From the NCBI GenBank assembly GCA_025355325.1, contig JANXZX010000003.1, positions 1-43,663 of the forward strand: DNA of 43,663 nucleotides, in the 5' to 3' direction. Shown here in pieces: positions 1-9,816 of this stretch. The position numbers were made by a program, and so were the translations under genes. Positions within the stretch are counted from its first letter, which is position 1. Every line of letters starts with the position of its first letter. Under the pieces are notes generated by a model. The model had not been told where the DNA came from. It did not search any database and saw only the letters and a list, made by a program, of their open reading frames with translations. This DNA is from Geobacteraceae bacterium. GTDB lineage: Bacteria; Desulfobacterota; Desulfuromonadia; Geobacterales; Pseudopelobacteraceae.

Positions 1-1
1 G

Positions 2-646
2 GTCTGGTGCGTCGGTGGCGACGGCTGGGCCTATGACATCGGCTACGGCGGTCTCGACCACGTCATCGCTTCCGGCAAGAACGTCAACCTGCTGGTACTC
101 GATACCGAAGTCTACTCCAACACCGGCGGCCAGGCCTCCAAAGCCACCCCGACCGGCGCCGTGGCGCAGTTCGCCGCCGGCGGCAAAGCAATGGCCAAAA
201 AAGACCTCGGCATGATGGCCATGGCCTACGGCAACGTCTACGTAGCCAACGTCGCCCTGTCAAATCCTGCCCAGGTCGTCAAAGCCTTCATCGAGGCGGA
301 AGCCTATGACGGACCATCCATCATCGTTGCCTACTCGCACTGCATCGCCCACGGCATCAACATGACCAAAGGTGTAGATGAAAACAGAAAAGCCGTCTCC
401 TCCGGTTACTGGCCACTGTACCGCTACAACCCGGCCCTGACCGCAGAAGGCAAAAACCCGCTGCAGTTGGACAGCAAATCCCCGACCACCTCATTCGAGG
501 ATTATGCCTATGGCGAGAACCGCTACAAGGTACTGCAGAAAGCCAATCCGGAGGCCGCCGCCATACTGATGAAAAAGGCGACCGCCTGGACTGCAAGCCG
601 TTTCGAGTATTATGAGAAACTGGCGGCACTGACGTACGGGAAATAA
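2..646 (+). CDS. nifJ: pyruvate:ferredoxin (flavodoxin) oxidoreductase, C-terminal part
   Basis: The gene enters from the left edge; about 214 residues are visible and end at the TAA at 644-646. The start of the visible part reads VWCVGGDGWAYDIGYGGLDH, the thiamine-diphosphate binding region of the single-chain PFOR family, followed by NTGGQASKATPTG and the family signature YSHCIAHGI. The enzyme oxidises pyruvate with CoA to acetyl-CoA and CO2 and reduces ferredoxin or flavodoxin in the cytoplasm; reversed, it fixes CO2 onto acetyl-CoA. The visible end matches the usual C-terminus, so only the upstream part is missing. A large palindromic repeat follows the stop. The family assignment is firm; the physiological direction cannot be read from the sequence. 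Confidence 0.93.
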   Translation, partial: VWCVGGDGWAYDIGYGGLDHVIASGKNVNLLVLDTEVYSNTGGQASKATPTGAVAQFAAGGKAMAKKDLGMMAMAYGNVYVANVALSNPAQVVKAFIEAEAYDGPSIIVAYSHCIAHGINMTKGVDENRKAVSSGYWPLYRYNPALTAEGKNPLQLDSKSPTTSFEDYAYGENRYKVLQKANPEAAAILMKKATAWTASRFEYYEKLAALTYGK

Positions 647-658
647 TGCTGTAGCTTC

Positions 659-741
659 ACCGCAGGGGACGCAGAGAAACACATAGGGAAACCAGAATCT
701 TATCTTTTGGTTTTCCCTGCTTCCTCTGCGTCCTCTGCGGT
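659..741. repeat. large imperfect palindromic repeat
   Basis: Outer arms ACCGCAGGGGACGCAGAG and CTCTGCGTCCTCTGCGGT pair with one mismatch. Inside them GGGAAACCA pairs with TGGTTTTCCC. The element fills the gap between PFOR and the B12-binding gene. It resembles dispersed extragenic palindromes rather than a simple terminator because no T-run follows the outer stem on the + strand. It may still end PFOR transcription or stabilise the mRNA. Confidence 0.7.
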
Positions 742-789
742 AAAAATTTATTCCGTTTTATAAACATCCATGTAAAGGGGTTAACCGCC

Positions 790-1194
790 ATGACACAGAG
801 AACATTACGCATACTTGTCGGCAAGCCGGGCCTGGACGGACACGACCGGGGGGCTAAAATTATCGCCCGCGCCTTCCGCGACGCCGGTTTCGAAGTAATC
901 TACACCGGCCTGCACCAGACCCCGGAACAGATCGTGGCTGCTGCGATCCAGGAAGATGTTGACTGTATCGGATTATCGATCCTGTCCGGCGCTCACAACA
1001 CCCTGCTGCCCCGCGTCTGCCAGCTGCTGAAAGATAAATCAGCTGACGATATCAAGGTGTTCGGAGGAGGGGTCATTCCCGAGGATGACATTCCGGGCCT
1101 GAAAGCCGCCGGCATCTGCGAAATATTCACTCCCGGCACATCTACGGAGACTATTGCCGCCTGGGTCAAGGACAATGTACCGCCACGGGTATAG
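790..1194 (+). CDS. B12-binding subunit of methylmalonyl-CoA mutase type
   Basis: A 134-residue stand-alone cobalamin-binding domain. The motif [12 protein letters not shown] near residue 12 contains DxHxxG, whose His ligates cobalt in base-off B12; the later SGAHNTLLP and FGGGVIP segments are also typical of the fold. The closest family is the small subunit or C-terminal domain of methylmalonyl-CoA mutase, which interconverts methylmalonyl-CoA and succinyl-CoA. No large catalytic subunit is visible, so it must be encoded elsewhere or the protein may serve a related acyl-CoA mutase. An AGGGG-type ribosome site precedes the ATG. The family is firm; the exact partner is inference. Confidence 0.85.
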   Translation: MTQRTLRILVGKPGLDGHDRGAKIIARAFRDAGFEVIYTGLHQTPEQIVAAAIQEDVDCIGLSILSGAHNTLLPRVCQLLKDKSADDIKVFGGGVIPEDDIPGLKAAGICEIFTPGTSTETIAAWVKDNVPPRV

Positions 1195-1256
1195 ATGCGG
1201 TAAACGGATAACACGATTACCGTTTCCAGCTCAAAGCTGTTTCAGGAGATAATGTG

Positions 1257-2789
1257 ATGTCTTTACGTGTTCCTACATCTCAAACCGGATTTAAAGAGTG
1301 GCTCGGCAAGGATGCCATAGCATCCGTAGTTGTTTTCCTGGTGGCTCTGCCGCTCTGTATGGGAGTTTCAATAGCATCCGGAGTTTCCCCCACATCGGGA
1401 TTGATTACCGGCATAGTCGGCGGCCTTGTTGTCGGATTTCTAGCGGGTTCACCTTTTCAGGTAAGTGGTCCCGCGGCCGGTCTGACCGTGCTGGTGTGGC
1501 AACTGGTGCAACAGCATGGCCTGCCGATGCTGGGTGTGATCATCCTTTTGGCAGGGCTGATCCAGCTTGCCGCCGGTCTGCTGAAACTCGGGCAGTGGTT
1601 CCGGGCCGTATCACCAGCGGTTATTCACGGTATGCTGGCCGGTATCGGGCTGTTGATCCTGACGGCTCAGTTCCACGTCATGCTCGATGGAAAACCGATC
1701 GGCAAAGGGATCGATAACCTGCTGGCCATCCCGGATGCACTGACACGCGCCTTCTCGGGAGGCGGGCCGACGCTTCACGCCCTGAGCATCGGAGTGCTGA
1801 GCATAACCATAATGGCGGTGTGGGGAGCATATGCCCCGAAAAAACTCAAGGTGTTGCCTGCGCCTCTGATTGCCGTGATCACAGCTGTAATTGCCGCAGC
1901 TTATTTTAAGCTCGACATCAAATACGTCTCTGTTCCGGAAAATATCTGGGGGGTCATCCAACTCCCGACGCTGGGAAACCTCAAACATGCCATTGACCCG
2001 CCGATCCTTCTGGCGGCTGCGTCGGTCGCGTTCATCGCCAGCGCGGAAACGCTGCTCTGTGCCAGCGCAGTCGATCAGATGCACCAGGGCGAGCGCACGA
2101 AATATGACAAGGAACTGGCGGCGCAAGGTATCGGAAATACCATCTGCGGACTACTCGGAGTGCTGCCGATGACCGGCGTTATCGTCCGTTCCAGCGCCAA
2201 CATCGAAGCCGGGGCAAAGACCCGCGCCTCCGCCGTATTCCACGGGGTGTGGCTGCTGCTGTTTGCATCCGCGCTGCCGTTCACGTTACGCTACATACCG
2301 GTATCCAGTCTTGCCGCCGTGCTGGTGTTCACCGGCTACAAACTGGCCTACCCCAAGGCGCTGCCAAAGCTCCTTGAATACGGCAAAAGCGAAGTTGCCA
2401 TTGCCACCGTGACCATAGCGGTTATCGTAGCTGCCGACCTTCTTACCGGAGTCGTTCTTGGCCTGCTCCTGTCGCTGTTCAAACTGCTCTATGTCTTTTC
2501 CCAACTGGAAATTTATTGCGTGGAAGATACTGAGAATCAGTGCATACACTTGAAGTTTTGCGGGTCAGCAACCCTGATTCGTCTCCCCAAAATGGCGGCG
2601 GCACTTGAGAAAATACGCCCGGGAGCCGAAGTGCACGTGCATTTCGAAAGGCTCCAGTATATCGATCACGCCTGCCTTGACCTGTTGTCAAACTGGGAAA
2701 AACAGTACAAAACGACCAATGGAAGTCTGGTCATAGAGTGGGATGACCTTTCCTGGAAATTCCACCAGCGCCGCAACCGCTTCCAGTAA
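1257..2789 (+). CDS. SulP family anion transporter with STAS domain, probable bicarbonate carrier
   Basis: About 510 residues. Residues 15 to about 415 are hydrophobic with 10 to 12 likely membrane segments and the SulP-type pattern GxxxGFLAGSPFQVSGPAAG in the first third. The last ~90 residues form a soluble STAS-like domain (HVHFERLQYIDHACLDLL). An AGGAG at 1244-1248 sits 8 bases before the ATG at 1257; a GTG at 1254 is in frame but too close to the ribosome site. SulP proteins carry sulfate, bicarbonate or other anions. The next gene downstream is a beta-carbonic anhydrase, and SulP/carbonic-anhydrase pairing is a recognised sign of bicarbonate transport, so bicarbonate is the favoured substrate by inference. 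Sulfate remains possible. Confidence 0.85.
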   Translation: MSLRVPTSQTGFKEWLGKDAIASVVVFLVALPLCMGVSIASGVSPTSGLITGIVGGLVVGFLAGSPFQVSGPAAGLTVLVWQLVQQHGLPMLGVIILLAGLIQLAAGLLKLGQWFRAVSPAVIHGMLAGIGLLILTAQFHVMLDGKPIGKGIDNLLAIPDALTRAFSGGGPTLHALSIGVLSITIMAVWGAYAPKKLKVLPAPLIAVITAVIAAAYFKLDIKYVSVPENIWGVIQLPTLGNLKHAIDPPILLAAASVAFIASAETLLCASAVDQMHQGERTKYDKELAAQGIGNTICGLLGVLPMTGVIVRSSANIEAGAKTRASAVFHGVWLLLFASALPFTLRYIPVSSLAAVLVFTGYKLAYPKALPKLLEYGKSEVAIATVTIAVIVAADLLTGVVLGLLLSLFKLLYVFSQLEIYCVEDTENQCIHLKFCGSATLIRLPKMAAALEKIRPGAEVHVHFERLQYIDHACLDLLSNWEKQYKTTNGSLVIEWDDLSWKFHQRRNRFQ

Positions 2790-2851
2790 AAATGACCCGC
2801 TGGACATATGGGGTTTTCCGAATAATACTACTCTTTCGCCAATAGCAAAAA

Positions 2852-2934
2852 GTAGGGGCGCGGTCTGTGACCCGCCCGCCTTTGATGTTGCTATTGGTTA
2901 TTGCAGCAGGGCGGGTCTAAGACCGCGCCCCTAC
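2852..2934. repeat. GC-rich palindromic repeat
   Basis: Arms GTAGGGGCGCGGTCT and AGACCGCGCCCCTAC are perfectly complementary, and the inner GACCCGCCC / GGGCGGGTC pair extends the structure around a loop of about 30 bases. It lies in the 331-base gap between the SulP and carbonic anhydrase genes. Such elements are typically dispersed in this bacterial group. No coding capacity is evident in the rest of the gap. Confidence 0.75.
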
Positions 2935-3046
2935 AAAGACAAAAAAGGACAAAGCAGAAGATCAGTAGTATTCGGGCGGGGTTTTCATGGGACTACTCAT
3001 AAGTTGACCCGTCAACCATTTCCTGTTAATTTTTAAATGTTCTGAA

Positions 3047-3075
3047 GTCTGCCTCGCCGTCGGCGAAGGCAGGAC
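3047..3075. repeat. short imperfect hairpin
   Basis: GTCTGCCTCGCC and GGCGAAGGCAGGAC flank a GTC loop; the arms pair except for one unpaired base. It lies 45 bases before the carbonic anhydrase start, so it could be a small extragenic repeat or a leader hairpin. No T-run follows. Confidence 0.5.
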
Positions 3076-3120
3076 ATCACAGAAATTTAAAGCCATAACA
3101 CGATATGTGAGGACTCGCCC

Positions 3121-3687
3121 ATGACCCTACTCGATTCCATCATTACCGTTAACAGGAGCTTTGTCCACCCGGGAGCATTTCCGCCGCTCCCGAAAAATCC
3201 GAAAAGGCAGTTCGCCATCTTCACCTGTATGGACACCCGCCTTGTTGACTTTTTAGAACCGGCAATGGGGATAAAACGGGGCGATGCAAAGGTCATCAAG
3301 AACGCCGGAAACATTCTGATTGACCCACTCCATGGCGGGGTTATCCGCAGTCTGGTGGCGGCTATTTTCATGCTGGGAGTGGAAGAGGTTTTTGTTATCG
3401 GGCACGAAGATTGCGGAATGGCAAACATCGACCCGGAGAAGCTGAAAAGTGACATGATTGCCCGCGGTATCCACCCCTCCGCGATAGAAACCCATGTCCC
3501 GGACCTGGCGCAATGGCTTGGCACCTTTTCCTGTCCGGAAGATAACGTGATTGAAGTGGTAGAGAAAATTCGCGCTAATCCGCTCATCCCCGCTGACGTC
3601 CCGATCCATGGTCTGATCTTTTGCCCGAACGACGGACATCTGGAGGTTATGGTGGATGGCTACAAAGCCTCGAAATATCAGGCGTGA
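3121..3687 (+). CDS. beta-class carbonic anhydrase
   Basis: A 188-residue cytoplasmic enzyme that interconverts CO2 and bicarbonate. The zinc-site motif CMDTR places Cys36 with the Asp38/Arg40 dyad, and GHEDCG gives His95 and Cys98, so all three usual zinc ligands and the dyad are present. Its length fits the compact bacterial beta class. The ribosome site is in GTGAGGA just before the ATG. It follows a SulP transporter in the same direction after 331 bases, which suggests that imported or intracellular bicarbonate is equilibrated here. The large sensor kinase gene begins 47 bases after its stop and may share transcription. Confidence 0.9.
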   Translation: MTLLDSIITVNRSFVHPGAFPPLPKNPKRQFAIFTCMDTRLVDFLEPAMGIKRGDAKVIKNAGNILIDPLHGGVIRSLVAAIFMLGVEEVFVIGHEDCGMANIDPEKLKSDMIARGIHPSAIETHVPDLAQWLGTFSCPEDNVIEVVEKIRANPLIPADVPIHGLIFCPNDGHLEVMVDGYKASKYQA

Positions 3688-3734
3688 TGACATTGTTTTA
3701 AGCTCATTAGTAGATAAATCAAGAAGGGCCATAT

Positions 3735-6700
3735 ATGTCATCCCCACATCCCGCCGAAACATCAGATGATCTGAACGGCTACCACCCACTCAGGTCCCTG
3801 CTCGGCGCCCCGATAGATTCAGTACGATTCCTGCCGCTTGCCATCAGGATTTCAGCTGCGCTGTCAGATCTGCATCGCAATAATATCATCCATAAGAACA
3901 TTACCCCTGACAACATCCTGATCAGCCCCGGGAGCACCGATGTCGTCATCAGCGATTCCTCACTATCTTCAATCCTGCCGCACGATCACTCAATAGCACA
4001 TAGCCGGAATGAGCTCGCAGGGATGTTTGCCTACATGTCCCCGGAACAGACCGGCCGGATGAACCGTATTATCGATCATCGCAGCGATTTATACTCTCTC
4101 GGCATTGTTCTGTATGAAATGATTGTCGGAAGGACTCCGTTTCAGGCCAAAGATGCGCTTGAATGGGTACATTGCCATATTGCACGCCAGCCACAGCCGC
4201 CTAAAGAACTTGTGCCGGACCTGCCGAAGCCGATATCTGACATCATCATGAAGCTTCTCGCCAAGACCGCTGAAGATCGCTATCAGACGGCAAGCGGCGT
4301 GAAATATGACCTTGAGTTATGTCTCGCCTTACGGGATGGCGGTGAAAATGCCGAAGTTTTCCCGCTGGGAGAGCGGGATCTTTCCGACCGGATGCTGATC
4401 CCGCAGAAGCTGTACGGGCGTGAACATGACATCGCCTTGCTGCTTGGAGCCTTTGATCGGGTGGTGCAGCACGGTGCCCCCGAGTTGATCATGATTTCCG
4501 GATATTCCGGCGTCGGCAAAACATCTCTGGTCCGGGAGCTGTATAAACCGATCGTGCGGGAGAGAGGTCTGTTTATATCCGGCAAGTTCGACCAGTACAA
4601 ATGCAACATTCCTTATTCAACCTTTGGCGATGCTTTTCGGGAGTTGATCCGGCAGATTTTGACCGAGAGCGAGCAGCGCATCGCTGCCTGGAGCATAAAA
4701 CTCCGGAACGCACTCGGCGTTAACGGGCAACTGATCGTTGACATCATTCCGCAACTCGAAGTCATTATCGGTCGGCAACCGCCCGTGCCGGAACTGTCGC
4801 CTTCTGATTCCACCAATCGCTTCAACATGTTGTTCCGCCAGTTTATCAGCGTATTTACCGCTCCTGAGCATCCACTGGTACTTTTCCTAGATGACCTGCA
4901 GTGGGCTGATGCTGCCAGTCTCAAACTGCTTGAGAACATCATCACCGACAGCGACATGAAATATCTGCTCATGATCGGCGCCTTCCGGGACAATGAGACC
5001 AACCCGTCTCATCCGCTGATCCTGACGCTGGATACCATCAACAGGAACTGCGGCCCTCTGCGGACAATCACCCTGCTGCCGCTGTCATTCACCGATCTGG
5101 GGCATCTCATGGCCGACACCTTCCGCCCCCATGAAAGCGGCTTTGAATCGCTCAGCGGCCTGATTTATGAGAAAACCGCCGGTAACCCTTTCTTTGTCAC
5201 CCAGTTTCTGATTACCTTGCATGAGGAGAGTCTGGTCGAGTTTGATCAGATGAAATCCGTCTGGAAATGGGACGCCGGTCGCATTCTTGCGAAAGGGTAC
5301 ACCGATAACGTGGTCGATTTCATGGTGGAAAAGCTGAAAAAGCTTACCCCGGAAACCAGACAAACATTGCAGACGGCCGCCTGTATCGGTAACAGTTTTG
5401 ATTTCGACACCCTGTTGTCGATCAGCAGCGCACCGGACGCTGTCGTTGAGGCGTCTCTGGGAGAAGCTCTTCAGGAGCGACTGTTGCTGCACCTGCCGGG
5501 CAATCGCTACCGATTCCAGCATGACCGCGTACAGCAAGCCGCCTACTCGCTGATTCCCGAAACGGAGCGGGTGCCGCTACACCTGCAGATCGGACGGCTG
5601 ATGCTGACTGCTGCGCCGGACGAGGCTGTTGACGAGAATGTCTTTGACATTGTTAACCAGTTTAACCGGGGCATCGATCTGATCACGAATCCGGAAGAGA
5701 GGTGCCGGATCGCCAGGCTCAACCTGATTGCCGGTAATAAAGCCAAAGCATCGACTGCCTATGCATCCGCACTGAGTTATTTGTCGCTGGGCGCACAACT
5801 TCTGGATGAGGATGCCTGGAAAACGGACTATCCGCTCTGTTTCGAGATAAACCAGGAACTGGCCGAAGCAGAATATCTGAACAGTAAATATGATCTGGCC
5901 AAGGAATCAATCGACCGCCTCGTCGTCCGGGCGGCATCGAATCTGGAAAAAGCGCGCCTGTACAACATCCTGATAATCCAATATACGTTACTGGCGAACT
6001 ATCCCGCTGCCATCACTGCCGGGCGGGAGGCGCTGCGCCTGCTGAATGTCATTGTGCCGGAAAACGATCTGTCCGAAGCGCTTAACGCTGAATTAAACAG
6101 ATATGTCGAGATCCTGGGGTCTCGCGACATCTCGTCACTGGCGGATGTGCCGGAATGCTCGGAACCGGAAAAAAGGGTCTGTCTTGAGTTGTTATCCAAT
6201 ATGGTGGTGCCGGCACGGTATACGGACAGCACCATGTTTGCCCTGATCAGCGTTCTGAATGTGAATACGTCATTGCAATACGGCCCCACTCCCAAATCCA
6301 CGGTCGGTTACTCAGCCTACGGCATGGTGCTTAACTCTGTTCTGGGTAATTTCAAGGATGCCTATGCCTTCGGGATGGTGGCCCTTCGGCTCAGTGAACG
6401 TTTCAATGTGCTGGCACAGAAATGTCAGGCCAGCTTCATGCTTGGTCATTATTTAAACCAGTGGGTCAGGCATCTGAAGTGGGCGGATGCCACCCTCAAT
6501 GACGGTATTCAGGCCGGGCTCGCCTCCGGAGAGATGCAGTGGACCGGCTACAGCATGGCGTACAAGCTGTTTCAGCCCTTCTATCGCGGAGAAACGTTGG
6601 CGCTGATCAAAAACGAGCTGCCGGCGCTGTTGTACTTTACCCGGAAAACCGTGAACCGTTGGGCAACCGATACCCTGGAGGGTCTTGAACTGGCACTTTC

Positions 6701-9700
6701 AGAGCTGACAGGATCAGACCCTTCATCAAATTATGAGAATGAGGCCGCATTTCTTGCGGAGTGCCGCGAACGGCGGAGCTTCGGCGCTATCGGCAGATAT
6801 GCTGTTCTGAAGGCGCAGATCCATTATCTGTACGGCCGACCGGAGGAAGCGCTTGAAGCTGTTGCAATGGCCCGTGAGCTGGGCGGGTTCTTCTCCAGTT
6901 CGATCTCCGTCGCCGAGCTTAATTTTTATGAATCGCTGATTCTGGCGGCTCTCCATGATGACGCTTCTGCCGCCGATCAAACGCAGCACCTTGAAAAGAT
7001 CCGGGAGAATCAACGGCAGATGGCAATCTGGTCGGAGAGTTGCCCGGAGAACTTCAGCCACCTGCACCTGCTCGTTGAAGCCGAATTGGCACGCCTGACA
7101 GGGCGCGACCTTGACGCCATGCATCTCTATGAACAATGCATAGATTCGGCCGGTACACATGGTTTTATTCAGGACAAGGGGTTGGCCAATGAACTGGCAG
7201 ACAGGTTTTACCGGCAGCTGGGTTTTGCGACAAATGCCGATGCGTATCTGCGCCAGGCCCGCGCCTGTTATCTTCGCTGGGGAGCAGACAAAAAGGTCAG
7301 GGAGCTTGATCGGGAAAACCGCTGGCTGCAGTTTGACGAACACTCCGCCTCCTCCGAAGATCTCGACGCCCGGATCGCGGGTCTGGATGCGATCTCAGTC
7401 ATCAAGGCTTCTCAGGCCATCTCCGGCAAAATCATCCTCTCCGACCTCCTCAAGACTCTGATGACTGTCGTTCTGGAAAACGCCGGAGCACAGAGGGGAT
7501 GTCTGCTGTTGATGCAGGGGAAGAAGATGTCTCTGGCAGCCGAAGCCTGCGTCGAGAACGGGGAAATCCGCGTAGATCTCTATAATACGACCTCATTTGC
7601 TTCTCTGCTTCCACTCACCATGGTCAACTACGTCAAGCGCACTCAGGAATGCCTTATTATGGAGGACGTGGCGGCCAATGAGCTTTTTGCGGCTGACCCG
7701 TACATTCTGCGACAAAAACCGCTCTCGACGCTCTGTTTGCCGCTGGTGAGACAGGACCATCTGATCGGAATGCTCTATCTGGAAAACAGCCTCGTGAGCA
7801 GCGCTTTCAAAATTGAAATGGTTGCGGTTCTGGAACTGTTGGGCGCTCAGGCCGCCATTTCGCTGGAAAATGCCGTATTGTATCAGGAACGAAGCCGGAC
7901 AGAAGAGGCCCTACGGCATTCCGAAGAAAAGTATCGCGAAATTTTCGAACATTGCGGAACCGCACTGGTATTTATTGAAGAAGATACGACCATCTCAATG
8001 TGTAACAGAGAGTTCGAGGTACTGAGCGGATTGACCAGAGCCGAACTGGAAGGGCGCAAAAAGTGGAGCGACTTTGTTGCGCATCAGGACGATCTGGTAC
8101 GCATGAAGGAATATCACCGCCTGAGACGACTTGATCCTCAACTGGCACCGCAAAGCTACGAGTTCCGTTTTCTCGGTAATCAGGGTGTAATAAAAGACAT
8201 TTCCGTAACGGTTACGACAATTCCTGAAACGGCGCAAAGCCTGGCTGTTATGATTGATGTCACTGAGCAGAAACGGGCCGAAGAGGAGCGGACTCGCCTG
8301 GCGGCCGCCATTGAGCAGTCTGCCGAAGCAATATTTATAACTGATCCCGATTGGCATATTCAGTACCTGAACCCTGCCTGCGTACCGATAACCGGGTATG
8401 CAAAGGACGAACTCATCGGTCGGCATACGCGCATTTTCAAGAGCGGCAAGCACGACAGGGCCTATTACCAGGGGATCATGGATGTACTCAATCGTAACGA
8501 TTCCTGGTCGGGACGCATGACCCTTAAACGAAAAGACGGCACTTTGTATGAGTCGGAAGCTATCAATTCCGCCGTCCGTGACGTGAACGGAACCGTAATC
8601 AATTATGTCTGTATTCACCGCGACATTACCAATGAGCTGAAAATGGAACTGGAACTGCGCCAGTCGCAGAAAATGGAGGCGATCGGCACACTTGCAGGCG
8701 GTATCGCCCATGATTTCAATAATATTCTTACGGCAATTATCGGTTATACGGATCTGGCTATCCGGAAACTGGATGAGAACACAGCGGCGGGACTGGATCT
8801 GGGGCGGGTGCTGGAGGCAGGTTCACGCGCAAAAGATCTGGTCAGGCAGATCCTCGCTTTCAGTCGCCAGAGCGAACTGGAACGGAAGCCGGTACATGTT
8901 GCTGTGATAATTGATGAGGTTCTCAAGCTGCTCCGCTCTTCACTTCCCTCTACCATCGGAATCCTTCAGCACATTACAACCGCTCCGGAAGGTGACCTGA
9001 TTCTGGCCGATTCTTCCCAGATTCATCAAGTACTGATGAACCTGGGCACCAATGCGGCATATGCCATGCGCGAACAAGGCGGGGAATTGACTGTAACTCT
9101 GTCTGAAACCATCGTTGACTCCTCACTGATATCTCTCTGTCCGGTGCTTGACGCCGGAACGTGCCTCAGACTCACGGTAAGCGATACCGGACATGGCATG
9201 GATGCAGCGGTCAGGGAACGAATCTTTGATCCCTATTTCACCACCAAGAAAGTGGGAGAAGGGACCGGGATGGGGATGGCGGTTGTACAGGGGATTATCA
9301 AAAGCCACAACGGAGCGATCACTGTCTACAGCGAACCGGGACAGGGAACGACCTTTCACATTTTTTTCCCTAAAATCACGGGTGACATCCTGTCGGAAGC
9401 TGTTTCTGTCGAATCGTCCCCCGGCGGGCCGGAGCGGATATTGTTTGTTGATGACGAGGAGATGCTTGTGGAAATGGGTCAGGAACTGCTCGAATCTCTT
9501 GGTTATCAGGTCATGGCCACCACCTGGAGCTTAGAGGCTCTGAAGGTTTTTAAAGCCGATCCGGCTGCATTTGATCTGGTTATTACCGACTTGACCATGC
9601 CGGGCCTTACCGGTAAAGAACTGGCAAAAGAACTCCTGGCTATCAGAGCAGATATTCCGATCATCCTCTGCACCGGATTTTGCGAAACGTTCAATGAAAA

Positions 9701-9794
9701 GCAGGTGAAGGAGACCGGCATCAGGGAATTAGTCATGAAACCATATTCTGTGGACGGCCTGGACGCGGCTATTAGAAGGGTATTGACAGAGTAA
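3735..9794 (+). CDS. giant hybrid sensor: pseudokinase-ATPase-GAF-PAS-PAS-histidine kinase-receiver
   Basis: One 2019-residue protein. In order: a remnant Ser/Thr kinase C-lobe (about 30-220) containing AYMSPEQTGRMNR; a P-loop ATPase with Walker A GYSGVGKTS near 255 and Walker B LVLFLDDLQWAD near 384; a helical repeat region (about 600-1200); a GAF domain (about 1220-1380); two PAS domains (about 1395-1510 and 1520-1635); HisKA with the phospho-accepting His in GGIAHDFNN near 1658; HATPase with VSDTGHGMD and GTGMGMAVV; and a receiver with the acceptor Asp in VITDLTMPG near 1952. The architecture matches the kinase/ATPase/histidine-kinase fusions known from cyanobacteria and myxobacteria. The kinase part lacks its N-terminal ATP lobe, and HRDLKPxN has become HKNITPDN, so Ser/Thr kinase activity is unlikely. 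Upstream in-frame stops argue against a missed N-terminus. Its signal is unknown. Confidence 0.9.
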   Translation: MSSPHPAETSDDLNGYHPLRSLLGAPIDSVRFLPLAIRISAALSDLHRNNIIHKNITPDNILISPGSTDVVISDSSLSSILPHDHSIAHSRNELAGMFAYMSPEQTGRMNRIIDHRSDLYSLGIVLYEMIVGRTPFQAKDALEWVHCHIARQPQPPKELVPDLPKPISDIIMKLLAKTAEDRYQTASGVKYDLELCLALRDGGENAEVFPLGERDLSDRMLIPQKLYGREHDIALLLGAFDRVVQHGAPELIMISGYSGVGKTSLVRELYKPIVRERGLFISGKFDQYKCNIPYSTFGDAFRELIRQILTESEQRIAAWSIKLRNALGVNGQLIVDIIPQLEVIIGRQPPVPELSPSDSTNRFNMLFRQFISVFTAPEHPLVLFLDDLQWADAASLKLLENIITDSDMKYLLMIGAFRDNETNPSHPLILTLDTINRNCGPLRTITLLPLSFTDLGHLMADTFRPHESGFESLSGLIYEKTAGNPFFVTQFLITLHEESLVEFDQMKSVWKWDAGRILAKGYTDNVVDFMVEKLKKLTPETRQTLQTAACIGNSFDFDTLLSISSAPDAVVEASLGEALQERLLLHLPGNRYRFQHDRVQQAAYSLIPETERVPLHLQIGRLMLTAAPDEAVDENVFDIVNQFNRGIDLITNPEERCRIARLNLIAGNKAKASTAYASALSYLSLGAQLLDEDAWKTDYPLCFEINQELAEAEYLNSKYDLAKESIDRLVVRAASNLEKARLYNILIIQYTLLANYPAAITAGREALRLLNVIVPENDLSEALNAELNRYVEILGSRDISSLADVPECSEPEKRVCLELLSNMVVPARYTDSTMFALISVLNVNTSLQYGPTPKSTVGYSAYGMVLNSVLGNFKDAYAFGMVALRLSERFNVLAQKCQASFMLGHYLNQWVRHLKWADATLNDGIQAGLASGEMQWTGYSMAYKLFQPFYRGETLALIKNELPALLYFTRKTVNRWATDTLEGLELALSELTGSDPSSNYENEAAFLAECRERRSFGAIGRYAVLKAQIHYLYGRPEEALEAVAMARELGGFFSSSISVAELNFYESLILAALHDDASAADQTQHLEKIRENQRQMAIWSESCPENFSHLHLLVEAELARLTGRDLDAMHLYEQCIDSAGTHGFIQDKGLANELADRFYRQLGFATNADAYLRQARACYLRWGADKKVRELDRENRWLQFDEHSASSEDLDARIAGLDAISVIKASQAISGKIILSDLLKTLMTVVLENAGAQRGCLLLMQGKKMSLAAEACVENGEIRVDLYNTTSFASLLPLTMVNYVKRTQECLIMEDVAANELFAADPYILRQKPLSTLCLPLVRQDHLIGMLYLENSLVSSAFKIEMVAVLELLGAQAAISLENAVLYQERSRTEEALRHSEEKYREIFEHCGTALVFIEEDTTISMCNREFEVLSGLTRAELEGRKKWSDFVAHQDDLVRMKEYHRLRRLDPQLAPQSYEFRFLGNQGVIKDISVTVTTIPETAQSLAVMIDVTEQKRAEEERTRLAAAIEQSAEAIFITDPDWHIQYLNPACVPITGYAKDELIGRHTRIFKSGKHDRAYYQGIMDVLNRNDSWSGRMTLKRKDGTLYESEAINSAVRDVNGTVINYVCIHRDITNELKMELELRQSQKMEAIGTLAGGIAHDFNNILTAIIGYTDLAIRKLDENTAAGLDLGRVLEAGSRAKDLVRQILAFSRQSELERKPVHVAVIIDEVLKLLRSSLPSTIGILQHITTAPEGDLILADSSQIHQVLMNLGTNAAYAMREQGGELTVTLSETIVDSSLISLCPVLDAGTCLRLTVSDTGHGMDAAVRERIFDPYFTTKKVGEGTGMGMAVVQGIIKSHNGAITVYSEPGQGTTFHIFFPKITGDILSEAVSVESSPGGPERILFVDDEEMLVEMGQELLESLGYQVMATTWSLEALKVFKADPAAFDLVITDLTMPGLTGKELAKELLAIRADIPIILCTGFCETFNEKQVKETGIRELVMKPYSVDGLDAAIRRVLTE

Positions 9795-9816
9795 TAGTGA
9801 AGTGCCGCGAATCACT

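Noticed and set aside
659..741. Ordinary terminator for the PFOR gene
   Set aside because: The outer stem is not followed by a T-run and the element is far longer than a terminator; kept as a repeat.
5085..5537. Antisense genes within the giant sensor kinase
   Set aside because: Several long opposite-strand frames exist, but they fall out of GC-rich codon use of the real gene and show no motifs or ribosome sites.
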